From: Aradus depressus | Taxonomy: Eukaryota > Arthropoda > Insecta > Hemiptera > Aradidae | Assembly (NCBI GenBank): GCA_963662175.1 | Contig: OY759219.1 | Coordinates: 29,430,908-29,494,907, forward strand | Length of the DNA: 64,000 nt | Direction of reading: 5' to 3' | Shown here: one piece after another, positions 11,461-22,067 of the stretch | How the letters are laid out: the number at the start of each line of letters is the position of its first letter | How positions within the stretch are numbered: the first letter of the stretch is position 1 | Notes under the pieces: generated by a model | What the model was told of the DNA's origin: nothing | Seen by the model: the letters and a program-made list of their open reading frames with translations, nothing else | The model's database searches: none | Program-made: the position numbers and the translations under genes

Positions 11461-12043
11461 CCGGGGCGTAGCCAGAGGGCAGGGGGGGCGCGTGCCTAAA
11501 CTAAAAAAATTGTTTTTATTAAAAATGGATTGTTTGCAAGTTACCAATAGGATCTTCAAATTTCCCGTCCGTCTGATTTAATCAGCAATCAGCTGTTACG
11601 TAAATGTACATGTACAAAACAAGTCATATTACATTTATTTAAATATATATGGATTCGATCATTTCATTTCCTCGCTCAAAACCGTCATTTATGTTATACT
11701 TTATACTCTTAAAGCTGATTTTACATGCGCAGTAAAAATGCAAAGCGCAGCAGCAGCCAATGCACGCTATTAGATGTGAGTCATTTATTTAATTCTAAAA
11801 GCACAGCAAAACCACAGCGTGCATTTGCTACTGCTGCGCTTTGCATTTTTGCTGCTCATGTAAAGTCAATTTAAGTATTACAGTCAGTGGTTACCTCAAG
11901 GGGAGCTTGTAGAGGTTCGAGTCTCCCAAATTAGTAACAAAAAGTCTGCACCACGGAAACTGCGGTGCCCCCGGGAGTCTATACCCCCCACCCTCGTAGC
12001 CTAACTTTGCCCCCCTCTGCTCAAAATCCTGGCTACGCCCCTG
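11461..12043. mobile_element. hAT-type MITE with nested hairpin element
   Basis: Termini CGGGGCGTAGCCAG / CTGGCTACGCCCCTG are inverted repeats of the hAT kind, flanked by the 8-bp near-duplicate AATATATT/AATATACT (11453-11460, 12044-12051). Inside, about 11709-11877, is a second long hairpin whose arms read 'acatgcgcagtaaaaatgca' and its complement, probably a nested palindromic MITE. The same terminal sequence occurs near 46.41 kb beside a hAT transposase remnant. Confidence 0.75.
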
Positions 12044-12224
12044 AATATACTTATCAAATTTGAAATTAGTTTAAGTTACTCGCCGGTGCCGCGTTAATAG
12101 ATTAAGATTGTTCGTTAGTAACTTATAAATTTTTTTAAAAATTTTATTGGGCGTGTTTACAATTTATAAAAACATAAGTAAATTTGATGACAATTATAGA
12201 TAATAAGACAGAGTGTATATAATA

Positions 12225-12848
12225 CAGTAGAACCTCTATAAGTCGAACATCAAGGGAGACGCCAAAAAATTCGAGGTATAGAGTTTTCGACTTATGGAGG
12301 ATTCCGACAGGCGGATTTTGATTCGACTTGTAGAGGTTAAGATTCATTCTAACTAATTTTGAGTTAGAGAGGTGAAATAAATAAAAATTCAGGTTACAGA
12401 GGTAACAAACATATTTATATTTATTATAAATCAACATTATTTCAAAACATCCTTAAAACAAAAATACGTAGTATATGTAGGTATTAAAAAAAGTCAGTAA
12501 TTTTTTTTTTGCTTTAGATAATTGGTAATCATATTTATTGTATACTCCTAAATTGTTTTCTAAAAAACAATGGTGTACATTGTCGGCAAATTCTTAAAGT
12601 CGGTAACTTATTTTTCTTCGAGCTATAGAGGTAATAAGTTTCAAATAATCGAGTTGTAAAGGTTGTAAAATAAAACATCGCTATGTTCGAGATACAGAGG
12701 TCCAATTTATTTTTTCGAGTTATAGAAGGAAAATATGTACCAAAATGGCTTGTAAGGACTCACTGATTATTTCGACTAATAGAGGGTTGAGATTTCGAGT
12801 AATGGAGGTTTTCGACTTATCGAGGTTCGACTCAAAGAGGTTCTACTG
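12225..12848. mobile_element. pogo/Tigger-type MITE
   Basis: Inverted ends CAGTAGAACCTCT...AGAGGTTCTACTG sit exactly between TA dinucleotides (12223-12224 and 12849-12850), the signature of Tc1/mariner-pogo insertion. The interior repeats 'cgacttat'/'tcgagntatagaggt' motifs. No transposase remains. Confidence 0.85.
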
Positions 12849-12849
12849 T

Positions 12850-13381
12850 ATTATTATTTTTTACTTCCCCAGTTATACAAAGTATAGGGGAAGTTATGTA
12901 ATGTGAACTTTTCATCGGAATTTCATGTTTTCCGACCTCCAGACTCCAAATTTGAAAAAAAAAAAAATGTCTACCAGTCTGTGAACACCGATGTATCGAC
13001 GATGTGTGACTAGAACCTGCTAAGAACTGATAACTTGCACGCCAACCGTGCATCCACCCTAAGGGCTGGCCAAATCGGCATTATGTTGATAATGACTCCA
13101 GTTCAATATACAGTGACAAAGACCAATTTAGTTCATTATCATGAGAGCAAACAGACACAATGTTAAACAAACAGCAATGATGAGATCAATAGAAGAGGGT
13201 CACCGCACCAATTAGTTGGGTGGAATGAGAGGTGACGGACGGATGGGCAGTGGGAGGTAGAGACACTAAGTACTGGTTGAGCCTGGACATGAGGCCAAGG
13301 TTCGGAAATCTACAGAGAAAATGAAGTATTACACTCAAAAGGATTTTCCTTTTTATTTTTTGGCAAGTATACTATACTACA
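12850..13381. other. Family R end plus spacer
   Basis: 12,860-13,000 carries the family R terminal motif ('agtataggggaagttatgta'). The remainder to the SINE is non-coding. Confidence 0.45.
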
Positions 13382-13657
13382 GGTTAGGTTAGGTTTTATG
13401 ACTCATGCCCAGGCTTTAACTACGAGGTCATATCGCCTACTACCAGAGCGCTCTTTCGTCACTCTGGTGGACATGAGCCCGACTCTACTGTGGGAGTCCT
13501 AAATTTTGCCTACCCTAAATTTTTATTCATCTAGGGTAGGGGTCTTTAACGAGTACCTGACATCGTACAGGCTCGGGACCATCGTTTAACGTCCCATCGG
13601 AAGGACGGCGTGCTAAAGTTTATTTTACCTCCCAGATAAAATAAACTAAGGGCCTCA
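13382..13657 (-). mobile_element. SINE (copy E), 5'-truncated, with CCTAA tail
   Basis: Minus-strand SINE body with tail side 'aggttaggttaggtttt' (two CCTAA units in SINE orientation). It lacks the tRNA head, stopping at 'gggcctc'. Flanks share ACTACA (13376-13381, 13658-13663). Confidence 0.85.
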
Positions 13658-13663
13658 ACTACA

Positions 13664-14212
13664 TAATTAAAAAAAAAAAAAAAATGTCCTCCCCCAGTAC
13701 GAATTCATGAATTAAACTTCGCAGTTGTTCTTTATTACATCATAAGAAATATTTTTTGTCGAAAAACGTTTTCTATAAAACCAATGGTCAGCAGTTATAA
13801 GAATTGTTTATAACAATTGATCGCGCTAGAATTTTTCAATCCTGATAATTTTGGCTCAATCTACTCTTAATTCTCAATGTTTATGAATTTTTTCTGATTT
13901 TTCTGAGCGATCCTTCCGGTGATAAGGGACAGCAATTTTAAAGAGTTTTTTCCCGAAAAATTTTTAAAAAATTTATTAAAATATTGTCTGTTTCCCAATC
14001 AAAATTCAAGTTTTTATACTTCACGTGCTAAATTTCAAATTTTTACGCCGAATAATTTCAGAGAAAATCGTCTGTGACAGACGGACGGACACCGAAGTGA
14101 TTCCATAAGTGTTCGATTTTGCTAATTTTGGCACGGAAAACTAAAAAAAAAGGAAAGATGTATTCAGTAAATAAAAAATAGTAAAAATGACATGAAAAGC
14201 TTGAGAAAAAAA
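13664..14212. other. AT-rich DNA, no gene
   Basis: Contains 'gacagacggacggacacc' near 14080, a phrase common in insect repeats. No bounded element. Confidence 0.4.
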
Positions 14213-14294
14213 CAGTGGGGCAATTCACCAACTTAGCATGAAAAAATTCAAATTATGAAACTCTCACTAGAAAGATGGGAACAATTGGTATTGG

Positions 14295-16107
14295 CTCTAC
14301 AGAACTTTCCAACCTGAAACAAGACAGACATGAGACATATATCTCGACTCTGGCGGCTCGAGATAACTCACTTTGGACAGCGACGAAACGGCTTCTTGGC
14401 AATGCACGGGTATCACACCCCCTTCGGCGGAATGATGGGGCCTGGACTAGGTCAGACCAGGAGAAGGCAGACCTCTACGCTGATTATCTTTCCAAAGTAT
14501 TCACTCCCCACGAGGACATAGGAGACGACCAACATACAGACCAAGTACTGACAGCACTTACTACCCCCCTCCAACTAACTCTCCCCCCAAAGGCATTCAG
14601 TCCTAATGAAGTTGAACTGACAATTAAAAAACTCCCCTTACGGAAATCTCCAGGTCATGATCTGATAACCGCTGAGATACTACGACAGCTACCGAGAAAA
14701 GGACTAATTTACTTGACGAATTTATACAACACAGTACTACGACTATGTTACTATCCCCTTGTCTGGAAGATATCAGTAGTCAGGATGATTCTTAAGCCAG
14801 GGAAAACCCCAGACCAGGCCTCGTCATACCGTCCTATAAGCCTGCTTCCTGTGATATCCAAACCACTAGAGAGACTTCTACTGGACAGACTAACCTACAT
14901 CACTGCACAAGACAACCTTCTCCCAGACCATCAATTTGGCTTTCGACAAAGACATTCGACAATACACCAGTGCCATCGTTTGGTCGATTACATAGCCACC
15001 AGCTTTGAAAGAAAAGAGTTTTGCACAGGCGTATTTCTGGACATTGAAAAAGCGTTTGATCGTGTCTGGCACCCAGGCCTGCTCTACACACTTAAATCTC
15101 ACCTTCCTCACACATATTATTTAATACTTAAGTCATTCCTAGAAAACAGAAACTTTAGGGTATCTGAGGGATCTTCCTCATCACATTTTTTGGAGGTCAA
15201 AGCTGGAGTCCCCCAAGGAAGTTCCCTCAGTCCCCTACTCTTCTCAATCTACACAGCACACATTCCACAACACGACAACACACTACTCGCTACATACGCA
15301 GACGACACAGCCATTCTCTCAACACACTCAGACCCAACACAAGCAAGCTCACACTTACAGGAACATTTACACCAGCTAACAGATTGGGCCAACAAATGGA
15401 GACTAAAAATTAATAGAGACAAATCTCTGCAAACCACATTTACTCTCAGACACAACACTTGTCCACCAGTATACATTAACAACCAGCCCATTCCTGCATC
15501 AGACACTGTCCGATATCTAGGACTTCATTTAGACAGACGTTTAACTTGGACAACTCATATCAGACTGAAACGCACAGACCTCAAAAGACGATTTGGACAA
15601 CTGAAATCAATCATCGGACGACGATCGACATTATCGCTTGAAAACAAACTTCACATTTACAACATTATACTAAAACCCATCTGGACTTACGGAATCGAGA
15701 TATGGGGATCAGCCAAAAAATCAAACGTACAACGCCTTCAGTCATTACAATCCATCATACTACGCCACATTGCCAATGCCCCATTTTACGTTTCCAACCT
15801 CACATTACATAATGACCTCAACATCCCATTTATACCTTCTGTTATCAAGACACGATATCAAAATTTTCACGACAAACTCCATCATCACGCCAATCCACTT
15901 ATTCTCCAATTATCCACGAACACTCTCCCCACAAACCCACCAAGACGTCTAAAGCGGGCATGGCAGAGGGACCTGCTCCAGGACTAGCCTGGACTCCTCT
16001 TCGGTCACGTACCTCAGCAGTACAGCGACACACTTGCCACAGCACATCATCACGATCACTAGTGACAAATGTTGTCGTTGTGAATATGTAAATAAATAAA
16101 TAAAAAA
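14295..16107 (+). mobile_element. 5'-truncated Jockey-like LINE with 12-bp target duplication
   Basis: The 12-bp direct repeat AATTGGTATTGG (14283-14294 and 16108-16119) bounds an insertion that starts just upstream of the RT domain and ends in a TAAATAAATAAATAAAAAA-like tail. The 5' truncation removed ORF1 and the endonuclease. The remaining RT frame is uninterrupted, so the copy is probably young. Confidence 0.9.
14296..15987 (+). CDS. LINE reverse transcriptase, 5'-truncated open frame
   Basis: Encodes the RT portion of a Jockey-superfamily LINE polyprotein, which copies element RNA into DNA at a nicked target. Counting from the in-frame ATG at 14275, visible RT blocks are a KSPGHD segment (~residues 123-128), SYRPISLLP (~184-192), FLDIEKAFDRVWH (~264-276), AGVPQGSSLSP (~312-322) and the catalytic YADD (341-344). 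After the polymerase come YLGLHLDRRLTW and IWTYGIEIWGSA, both typical of the clade. That ATG lies outside the insertion, 8 bases upstream of the first copy of the target duplication, so it is not the element's own start. A related minus-strand relic lies at 17.7-18.2 kb. Confidence 0.88.
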   Translation, partial: STELSNLKQDRHETYISTLAARDNSLWTATKRLLGNARVSHPLRRNDGAWTRSDQEKADLYADYLSKVFTPHEDIGDDQHTDQVLTALTTPLQLTLPPKAFSPNEVELTIKKLPLRKSPGHDLITAEILRQLPRKGLIYLTNLYNTVLRLCYYPLVWKISVVRMILKPGKTPDQASSYRPISLLPVISKPLERLLLDRLTYITAQDNLLPDHQFGFRQRHSTIHQCHRLVDYIATSFERKEFCTGVFLDIEKAFDRVWHPGLLYTLKSHLPHTYYLILKSFLENRNFRVSEGSSSSHFLEVKAGVPQGSSLSPLLFSIYTAHIPQHDNTLLATYADDTAILSTHSDPTQASSHLQEHLHQLTDWANKWRLKINRDKSLQTTFTLRHNTCPPVYINNQPIPASDTVRYLGLHLDRRLTWTTHIRLKRTDLKRRFGQLKSIIGRRSTLSLENKLHIYNIILKPIWTYGIEIWGSAKKSNVQRLQSLQSIILRHIANAPFYVSNLTLHNDLNIPFIPSVIKTRYQNFHDKLHHHANPLILQLSTNTLPTNPPRRLKRAWQRDLLQD

Positions 16108-16544
16108 AATTGGTATTGGAAGTAGACTAGTTGTAAACATTGAACCCTAGAGATGGGCCTCCGTTGTTTACAATAAGTGGGCAAAGCCTGCATGTTAACA
16201 CAGGAACGACACGTCATTATCTTTTCACATCAGTTACATTCTGACAGTGGTACAGTGCAGTTAATTTATTTTTCAAACCTTAGCTAATATGTCTGATTCA
16301 GGAGAAGCTAAGTGAATAAACTATATTGTTTATTTTGCCAAAATAGTGCATCAATTAATTGAATTCAATGCAAGTGGTTTATTGGAAATTTTAAATTCTG
16401 AAAGCCGCCCAAAAAATTGCAGGCGATTGCATGCCTTCTACTTAGTATTTTTCTCTTGGTATTTTAGTATTCTAATTGTTGTAAGAGAAGCAGAACCTTA
16501 GCTCTCCTTGATAAGACAAAATTTTTTTTTTTTTCCTTTTACAG

Positions 16545-16822
16545 GAAGTTCTAATGAAGTGAAGAACTCATACATGTTTTCACTACGCTTGAAATTCAAG
16601 AGTCTTGAACGAAACGTAGCGGTTCGGGGAATGGCGGTTGCACTTCAAAAACGATTATCCTACAAAATCGATGAGGAAGCTCTTCCAAGAAAATTTAATA
16701 ATTTAATAAAAAGTGCGGAATTGCGAAAGTATCGTTCTACAAGAAAATATTTTCCGACGGATGTGTTACGGCTGCTAAGAGAACCCAACTTGTTACCAAT
16801 CAACTCATCGTATTATTTTTAA
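16545..16822 (+). CDS. Exon-like open frame of unknown function
   Basis: A long pyrimidine tract ending TTTTACAG (16543-16544 = AG) precedes an open frame of about 92 codons, then AATAAA at 16846-16851. This looks like a terminal exon. The peptide is basic and helical (ALQKRLSYKIDEEALPRKF), and I do not recognise it. It lies inside the candidate TIR element, so it may be transposon-encoded or a captured host exon. An upstream short frame near 16289 with a GTGAAT donor-like site does not join in frame. Confidence 0.35.
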
Positions 16823-17009
16823 AATTATTTTATTATATTTTCATTAATAAACTGCTATTGTACAAGTAAGTGCTTTTTTCCATTTTTTTTTTTACCCCAA
16901 TGACACGTATCTCTTTAATTATAATCTTTTCCTATCATATAGATGCTTGTAAAATATGAGAGCTGTACTTTATAATTTTTTCGCTCTAATTATGCGTTTT
17001 GCCCCACTG

Positions 17010-17699
17010 TGCAGCGGTAGTATAATTGTTCGATGGTTGTGTTGTGCTGCTAACGTATAGTGAACATTGTGTGATCAGATGAAGACACTTGGACTGAAAT
17101 ATCTACATTATTTTGATGTTTGAAGTTTCAGCTGCACAATACATTTGTAGACCATAGGTTCAGAGAGGTCGGATACATCTCCACCCTCTTGCACAATCCC
17201 GCGGCATATATTCCAAAAATGTGTCTGTGCATTAAATAATTTATACAAAAAAAAATAATAAAGTTAATTTTTAATAATAAAGATGGTACTTTTAGATTTT
17301 AAAATTGATTAAGGAAACCCTAATTTGAGATTTGTGGAGTTCGTTGACTCGAGCTCATTCCAGTTATGGCGGGGTTCCCAACTTTTTGATAGCCCATATG
17401 AAACTGATAAGCAGACTTATTTGAGACCCTTAAAACTTTACAGTGTACTCAAAAACAGTTTCAACTTTTCACCGCGTTTCGTCTAGATATGAAAATAAGT
17501 TTAGTTTTGTTTAACTTACATCCAATCGATGATGAGTTTGTGATAATGTTCATAGAAGAAAAATATGAAGGGATGAATGTAAGGAGATATCTTCCTCACT
17601 AACTTATCTCATACAATATTTATTTTTTTCATAATTTAATAGACAATTTTCAACTGTGAGAACAAAATAATAAAAAAAAATTCACAAGTGGAGTATCTC
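17010..17699. other. Non-coding spacer
   Basis: AT-rich, no reading frame of note, no boundaries found. Confidence 0.4.
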
Positions 17700-18205
17700 A
17701 AAAACACTTGGGTCACTTGATGAGACGGCTGGTCAGTACCACCGCATCATCAGGGTTCCCCTCAGGCAGGAGGTCACGCGGCCAAAGACGGTTGAGTCGT
17801 CGAGGGGGGTTGCCAAGCAAGGACCGGACCGACATTGCTTCCACTAATGTGTTAGGGTGAAGTGTGAACGTTTTGTTCAAATTACGTATTATGGGCATTG
17901 TGTGATTGTTCGAAGAATTTTTTTTAAATTCTTTTGGTGTGAGATGGTATAGCAGAACCCCAGAGCTCAACGCCACACGTCCAGATAGGTCTGATAACGG
18001 TCTTGTAGGCACTCAGTTGTTGGTTGAGGCGAATTTGAGATCTCTTGTCTAGTAGTCTTTTGATCAGTCCAAATCGTCGTTGTATTTTCTGACGAGTCTG
18101 CGTAACTTGTTTCTTCCAAGTCAGTCGTCTGTCAAGGAAGAGTCCTAAGTATCGTACGTCTTTGTCGTGTTTCAGAGGAACATTATTAAACAACACAGTT
18201 GGGCA
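17700..18205 (-). pseudogene. Jockey-like LINE RT C-terminus, frameshifted relic
   Basis: The minus strand reads YLGLFLDRRLTW, then RPIWTCGVELWGSA, and after a frameshift near 17,930 NPPRRLNRLWPRDLLPEG. These are the same blocks in the same order as the LINE at 14.3-16.1 kb, but clearly diverged. Only the region after the catalytic motif is present. Confidence 0.8.
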
Positions 18206-18335
18206 TAAGCTAAAAAATAGTTAAATGATAATCTTTAATCCAATTTAATACTAATAAATTGTATTAAATTATTAATTTAAGATTTAAAGGCATTTTATTT
18301 ACAATTGCTACACAAGAACTGTTGAGAACATATTA

Positions 18336-18560
18336 GAGCACCGGTAACTCAGAAGAAAGAAAAGCAGCAAAGAGCAAGCCGCTCTTCGGATGGGACGTTA
18401 AGCGATAGTCCCGAGCCTGTACGATGGCAGATACTCGTTAAAGACACCTACACTAGGTGAATAAAAATTTAGAGTAGGCAAAATTTAGGACTCCCACAGT
18501 AGAGTCGGGCTCATGTCCGCCAGAACGACGAAACAGCGCTCTGGTAAACGACAGTTCTAA
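18336..18560 (+). mobile_element. SINE (copy F), degraded head
   Basis: Plus-strand body from 'gcaccggtaactcag' (decayed A box) through 'cttcggatgggacgttaagc' to 'ggctcatgtccgccagaacg'. The B box is lost and the tail is missing. Confidence 0.8.
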
Positions 18561-18610
18561 TGAGCGGAAGTATGACCGAGCAGCGAGGATCCCAAGCCTG
18601 TGCGTATATA

Positions 18611-19607
18611 CCGGGTGATTCATTTAACCTGAAAAACAAGAATAAGTCGAAAAATAAGCTTTATCGAAAAAAATTGTTCAAACAAAAGTTGCAGGGTTTA
18701 AAGAGGGACATATAATGGTAATACGAAATTTAACCTCGAGTGGCGTTTTCAGGGTTAAATCAAGGGCAACTTCTATTTTTTCAATGGAAACCCATAGTTT
18801 TAATTGCATACTTGTATTCTACGTGAAAAAATACCTATCTTTTGTAGGAAAAGTTTTGTTTGAAAATGTCAATTTTTTATGGTTATGAGAATTTAAAAAC
18901 ACAAATTTGATGCACAAAGAAATAAACATAGATTACATTAAAATGAATGTTATTGTAACAAAGAATCAATATTTTACACGAAATTTTGAAAACAAATTTT
19001 AATTGAATAATTTCACACCACTTATCAACAATTAATTATCATCTTAATAAATGTTCAAAATGATGTCCCTGAACTTCAATACATTATTCAACACGTGTAA
19101 TGAAACATTGCACCGTCCTTAATAAAGTTTTTCTGTCAATTTCTCGACATGCATTTCTGATTCTCTCTTTCATATTTTCAGTTGTAGTTGCCACATTTTT
19201 GTATTCTTGTTCTTTTAAATCTCCCCATAGAAAAAAATCTGGCGAAGTTAAGTCCGGTGACCTAGCTGGCCAGTTTACTGGACCACCTCGACCAATCCAT
19301 CGGTTAGGATAGTCTCGTTTCTTATATTCTCAAAACCATAAAAAATTGACATTTTCAAACGAAACTTTTCCTACAAAAGATACGTATTTTTTTACGTAGA
19401 ATACAAGTATGCAATTAAAACTATGGGTTCCTATTGAAAAAATTGAAGTTGCCGTTGATTTGACCCTGAAAACGCCATTCAAGGTTAAATTTCGTATTAC
19501 CATTATATGCCCCTCTTTAAACCCTGCAACTTTTGTTTGAAAAATTTTTTTCGATAAACCTTATTTTTCGATTTATTCTTGTTTTTCAGGTTAAAAGAAT
19601 CACCCGG
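18611..19607. mobile_element. Mariner-type element with ~285-bp inverted repeats
   Basis: Ends CCGGGTGATTCA...GAATCACCCGG lie between TA dinucleotides (18609-18610, 19608-19609). The inverted arms extend about 285 bp (18611-18893 and ~19325-19607). The centre keeps the C-terminal part of a transposase on the minus strand. Total length 997 bp, so it is an internally deleted, long-arm copy. Confidence 0.85.
19030..19310 (-). pseudogene. IS630/Tc1-mariner transposase C-terminal fragment
   Basis: The minus strand translates to RWIGRGGPVNWPARSPDLT, then DFFLWGDLKEQEY, ending CIEVQGHHFEHLL. The 'WPARSPDL...DFFLWG' block contains the last catalytic aspartate region of this family. The first two thirds of the protein are absent, replaced by the inverted arms. 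Confidence 0.8.
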
Positions 19608-19615
19608 TATATATT

Positions 19616-19711
19616 CAAATCGGAAAGTATTATTTTCAAGTAATGCAAGTAGAAATGCATTTTATTGGGTAGTTAGTTATTTATTTTTTAAAGTATATAG
19701 AATTTTATTAT
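19616..19711 (-). repeat. Left copy of a distant ~95-bp inverted repeat
   Basis: Reverse complement of about 26,843-26,940 ('atactttaaaaaataaat', 'aaaatgcatttcta', 'aatactttccgatttg'). The two copies flank the whole Helitron region and SINE copy G. They may be the ends of an older, now nested element. Confidence 0.65.
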
Positions 19712-19805
19712 GTTTATTTACAATCGGTTGAAACCTTGAGTAAATTTGTTGACAATAATGGTTAATGGGACAAAGTGAAATTATCAATGGCAGTATGTAA
19801 AATAA

Positions 19806-21765
19806 TCTATATTAATAAAGCTGAAACGGGGTTTGTTTGTTTGTTTGTGTGTTCCAGCATCACGCCCCAACCGCTGGACGGATTTTTATGAAACTGCCCA
19901 TGTAGCATTCTTTTGAGCCCGATTGAATAATAGGCTATGTGGCGTCCCAAAATTTTGATCGGGAGGGGGGGTTGTAAGGGGGGCCTAAGTATAAATATAG
20001 AGCTAACTCATCAACTAATGGGCGAAACGTCATGAAATTTCACATGTAGTATTTTTAAAAGCCAAATAGGAAAAAAAGGTGTGTGGCGTCCCAAAGTTTT
20101 GAACGGGAGGGGGGGTTGTGGGGAGGCCTAAGTATAAATATAGAGCTAACTCATTAACTAATGGTCGAATTGTCATGAAATTTCACATGTAGTATTCCTA
20201 AAGGTCAAATAGAAATATTAGGTGTGTGACGGCCCAAAATTTTGAACAGGAAGGAGGGTTGTGGGGGGGGGCTAAATATACATATAGAGTTAGCTCATTA
20301 ACGGTTGGTCGTATTGTCACGAAATTTCGCATATATTATTCCTGAAGGCCAAATAGAAAAATAAGGAGTCCTGAGCTCGGTAGACTCCATTCTTCAAATT
20401 TCTCGCTTTTTAACGGTTTATAGATTTAATATTTGTTAAAACTGATAGAGAACGACCGGATTATCTGAATCCTACACAAAAATCAAAATAAAAATGTTTT
20501 TCAAAACATTTGCGCTATTTAACGGTTTATAGGCTTAATAATTGTTAAAACTGATACGAGAGATTCAGATTTATCCGGAAAGTCCCATCCGAAGGACGAC
20601 GTGCTCAAGGCTATTTTCAACCTAAGTGATATTTCACCTACCCAGGTTTATTTACATAACATACGTCTCATTATCGAGTACCTCACATTCGAAAAAGCCC
20701 TGGATCATAGCTTAATGTCCCATCCGAAGGACGACGTGCTCAAAGTGTTTTTTAACTTCCCGATTGAAACATCTGACCTAAGTGCCTCAGCTAGATTTCT
20801 AAGTGGCGATCCTGAGCTCGGTAGACTCCATTCTTCAAATTTCTCGCTTTTTAACGGTTTATAGATTTAATATTTGTTAAAACTGATAGAGAACGACCGG
20901 ATTTGCTGAATCCTACACAAAAATCAAAATAAAAATGTTTTTCAAAAAATTTGCGCTATTTAACGGTTTATAGGCTTAATAATTGTTAAAACTGATACGA
21001 GAGATTCAGATTTATCCGGAAAGTCCCATCCGAAGGACGACGTGCTCAAGGCTATTTTCAACCTAAGTGATATTTCACCTACCCAGGTTTATTTACATAA
21101 CATACGTCTCATTATCGAGTACCTCACATTCGAAAAAGCCCTGGATCATCGCTTAAAGTCCCATCCGAAGGACGACGTGCTCATAGTTATTTTTCACTTC
21201 CCGATTAAAACATCTGACCTAAGTGCCTCAGCTAGATTTGTAAGTGGCGATCCTGAGCTCGGTAGACTCCATTCTTCAAATTTCTCGCTTTTTAACGGTT
21301 TATAGATTAAATATTTGTTAAAACTGATAGAGAACGACCGGATTATCTGAACCCCACACAAAAATCAAAATGAAAACGTTTTTCAAAAAATTCGCGCTAT
21401 TTAACGGTTTATAGGCTTAATAATTGTTAAAACTGATACTACAGATTCAGATATATCCGGAAAGTCCCATCCGAAGGACGACGTGCTCAAGGCTTTCAAC
21501 CTAAGTGGAAATTGACCTACCCAGGTTTATTTACATAACATACGTCTCATTATCGAGTACCTCACATTCGAAAAAGCCCTGGATCATCGCTTAATGTCCC
21601 ATCCGAAGGACGAAGTGCTCAAAGTTATTTTTACTTCCCGATTAAAACATCTGACCTAAGTGCCTCAGCTAGATTTCTAAGTGGCGATCCTGAGCTCGGT
21701 AGACTCCATTCTTCAAATTTCTTGCTTTTTAACGGTTTATAGATTTAATATTTGTTAACTGACAG
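19806..21765 (+). mobile_element. Helitron 5' segment, truncated
   Basis: Begins TCTATATTAATAAAGCTG, the same 18 bases that start the larger element at 21924, followed by the GTTTG microsatellite and 'ggctggacggattttt' block. It contains three 143-type units and then the 441-bp array. The expected Helitron 3' end is missing. Confidence 0.7.
20370..21765 (+). repeat. 441-bp tandem repeat built from SINE pieces
   Basis: 'cctgagctcggtagactcc' recurs at 20370, 20811, 21252 and 21688, giving three full units and a partial fourth. Each unit contains two blocks of 'gtcccatccgaaggacgacg', a phrase from the SINE body. The open frames of 87 codons at 20601 and 21042 come from the repeat and are not genes. 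Confidence 0.85.
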
Positions 21766-22067
21766 AGCCATAGAGTGTGCTGGTTTCGGATTATGCCAGC
21801 ACAACGTTCAGACTGACTTTAAATATGGTGACACCGATCCACTATAGAAGAAAAATGCCAAAAAAAAAAAGATGTATGTATAGATATGAACACAAATTAA
21901 AACTTGTGTACATTGTGATATAATCTATATTAATAAAGCTGAAACGGGGTTTGTTTGTTTGTTTGTATGTATGTATGTTTGTTCCAGCATCACGCCCAAA
22001 CGGCTGGACGGATTTTTATGCAACTTCCCATGTAGCATCCCTATGACCCCAATTGAATAATAGGCTA

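Larger units (their letters stand above)
14213..17009. mobile_element. Possible TIR transposon interrupted by a LINE
   Basis: CAGTGGGGCAA at 14213 and its complement ending at 17009 form 11-bp inverted ends, with looser similarity inside (AAAAAATT). Without the LINE (14295-16107 plus one target copy) the element would be about 1.0 kb. Its interior holds the exon-like frame at 16545-16822. I found no clear target duplication, so this is a candidate only. Confidence 0.35.

Noticed and set aside
16289..16822. Two-exon gene joining the ATG near 16,289 to the exon at 16,545
   Set aside because: The best donor-acceptor pair gives an immediate stop, so the start of this gene is not in view.
20601..21305. 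Two 87-codon frames that look like paralogous small proteins
   Set aside because: They are two units of the 441-bp Helitron array and include decayed SINE sequence.
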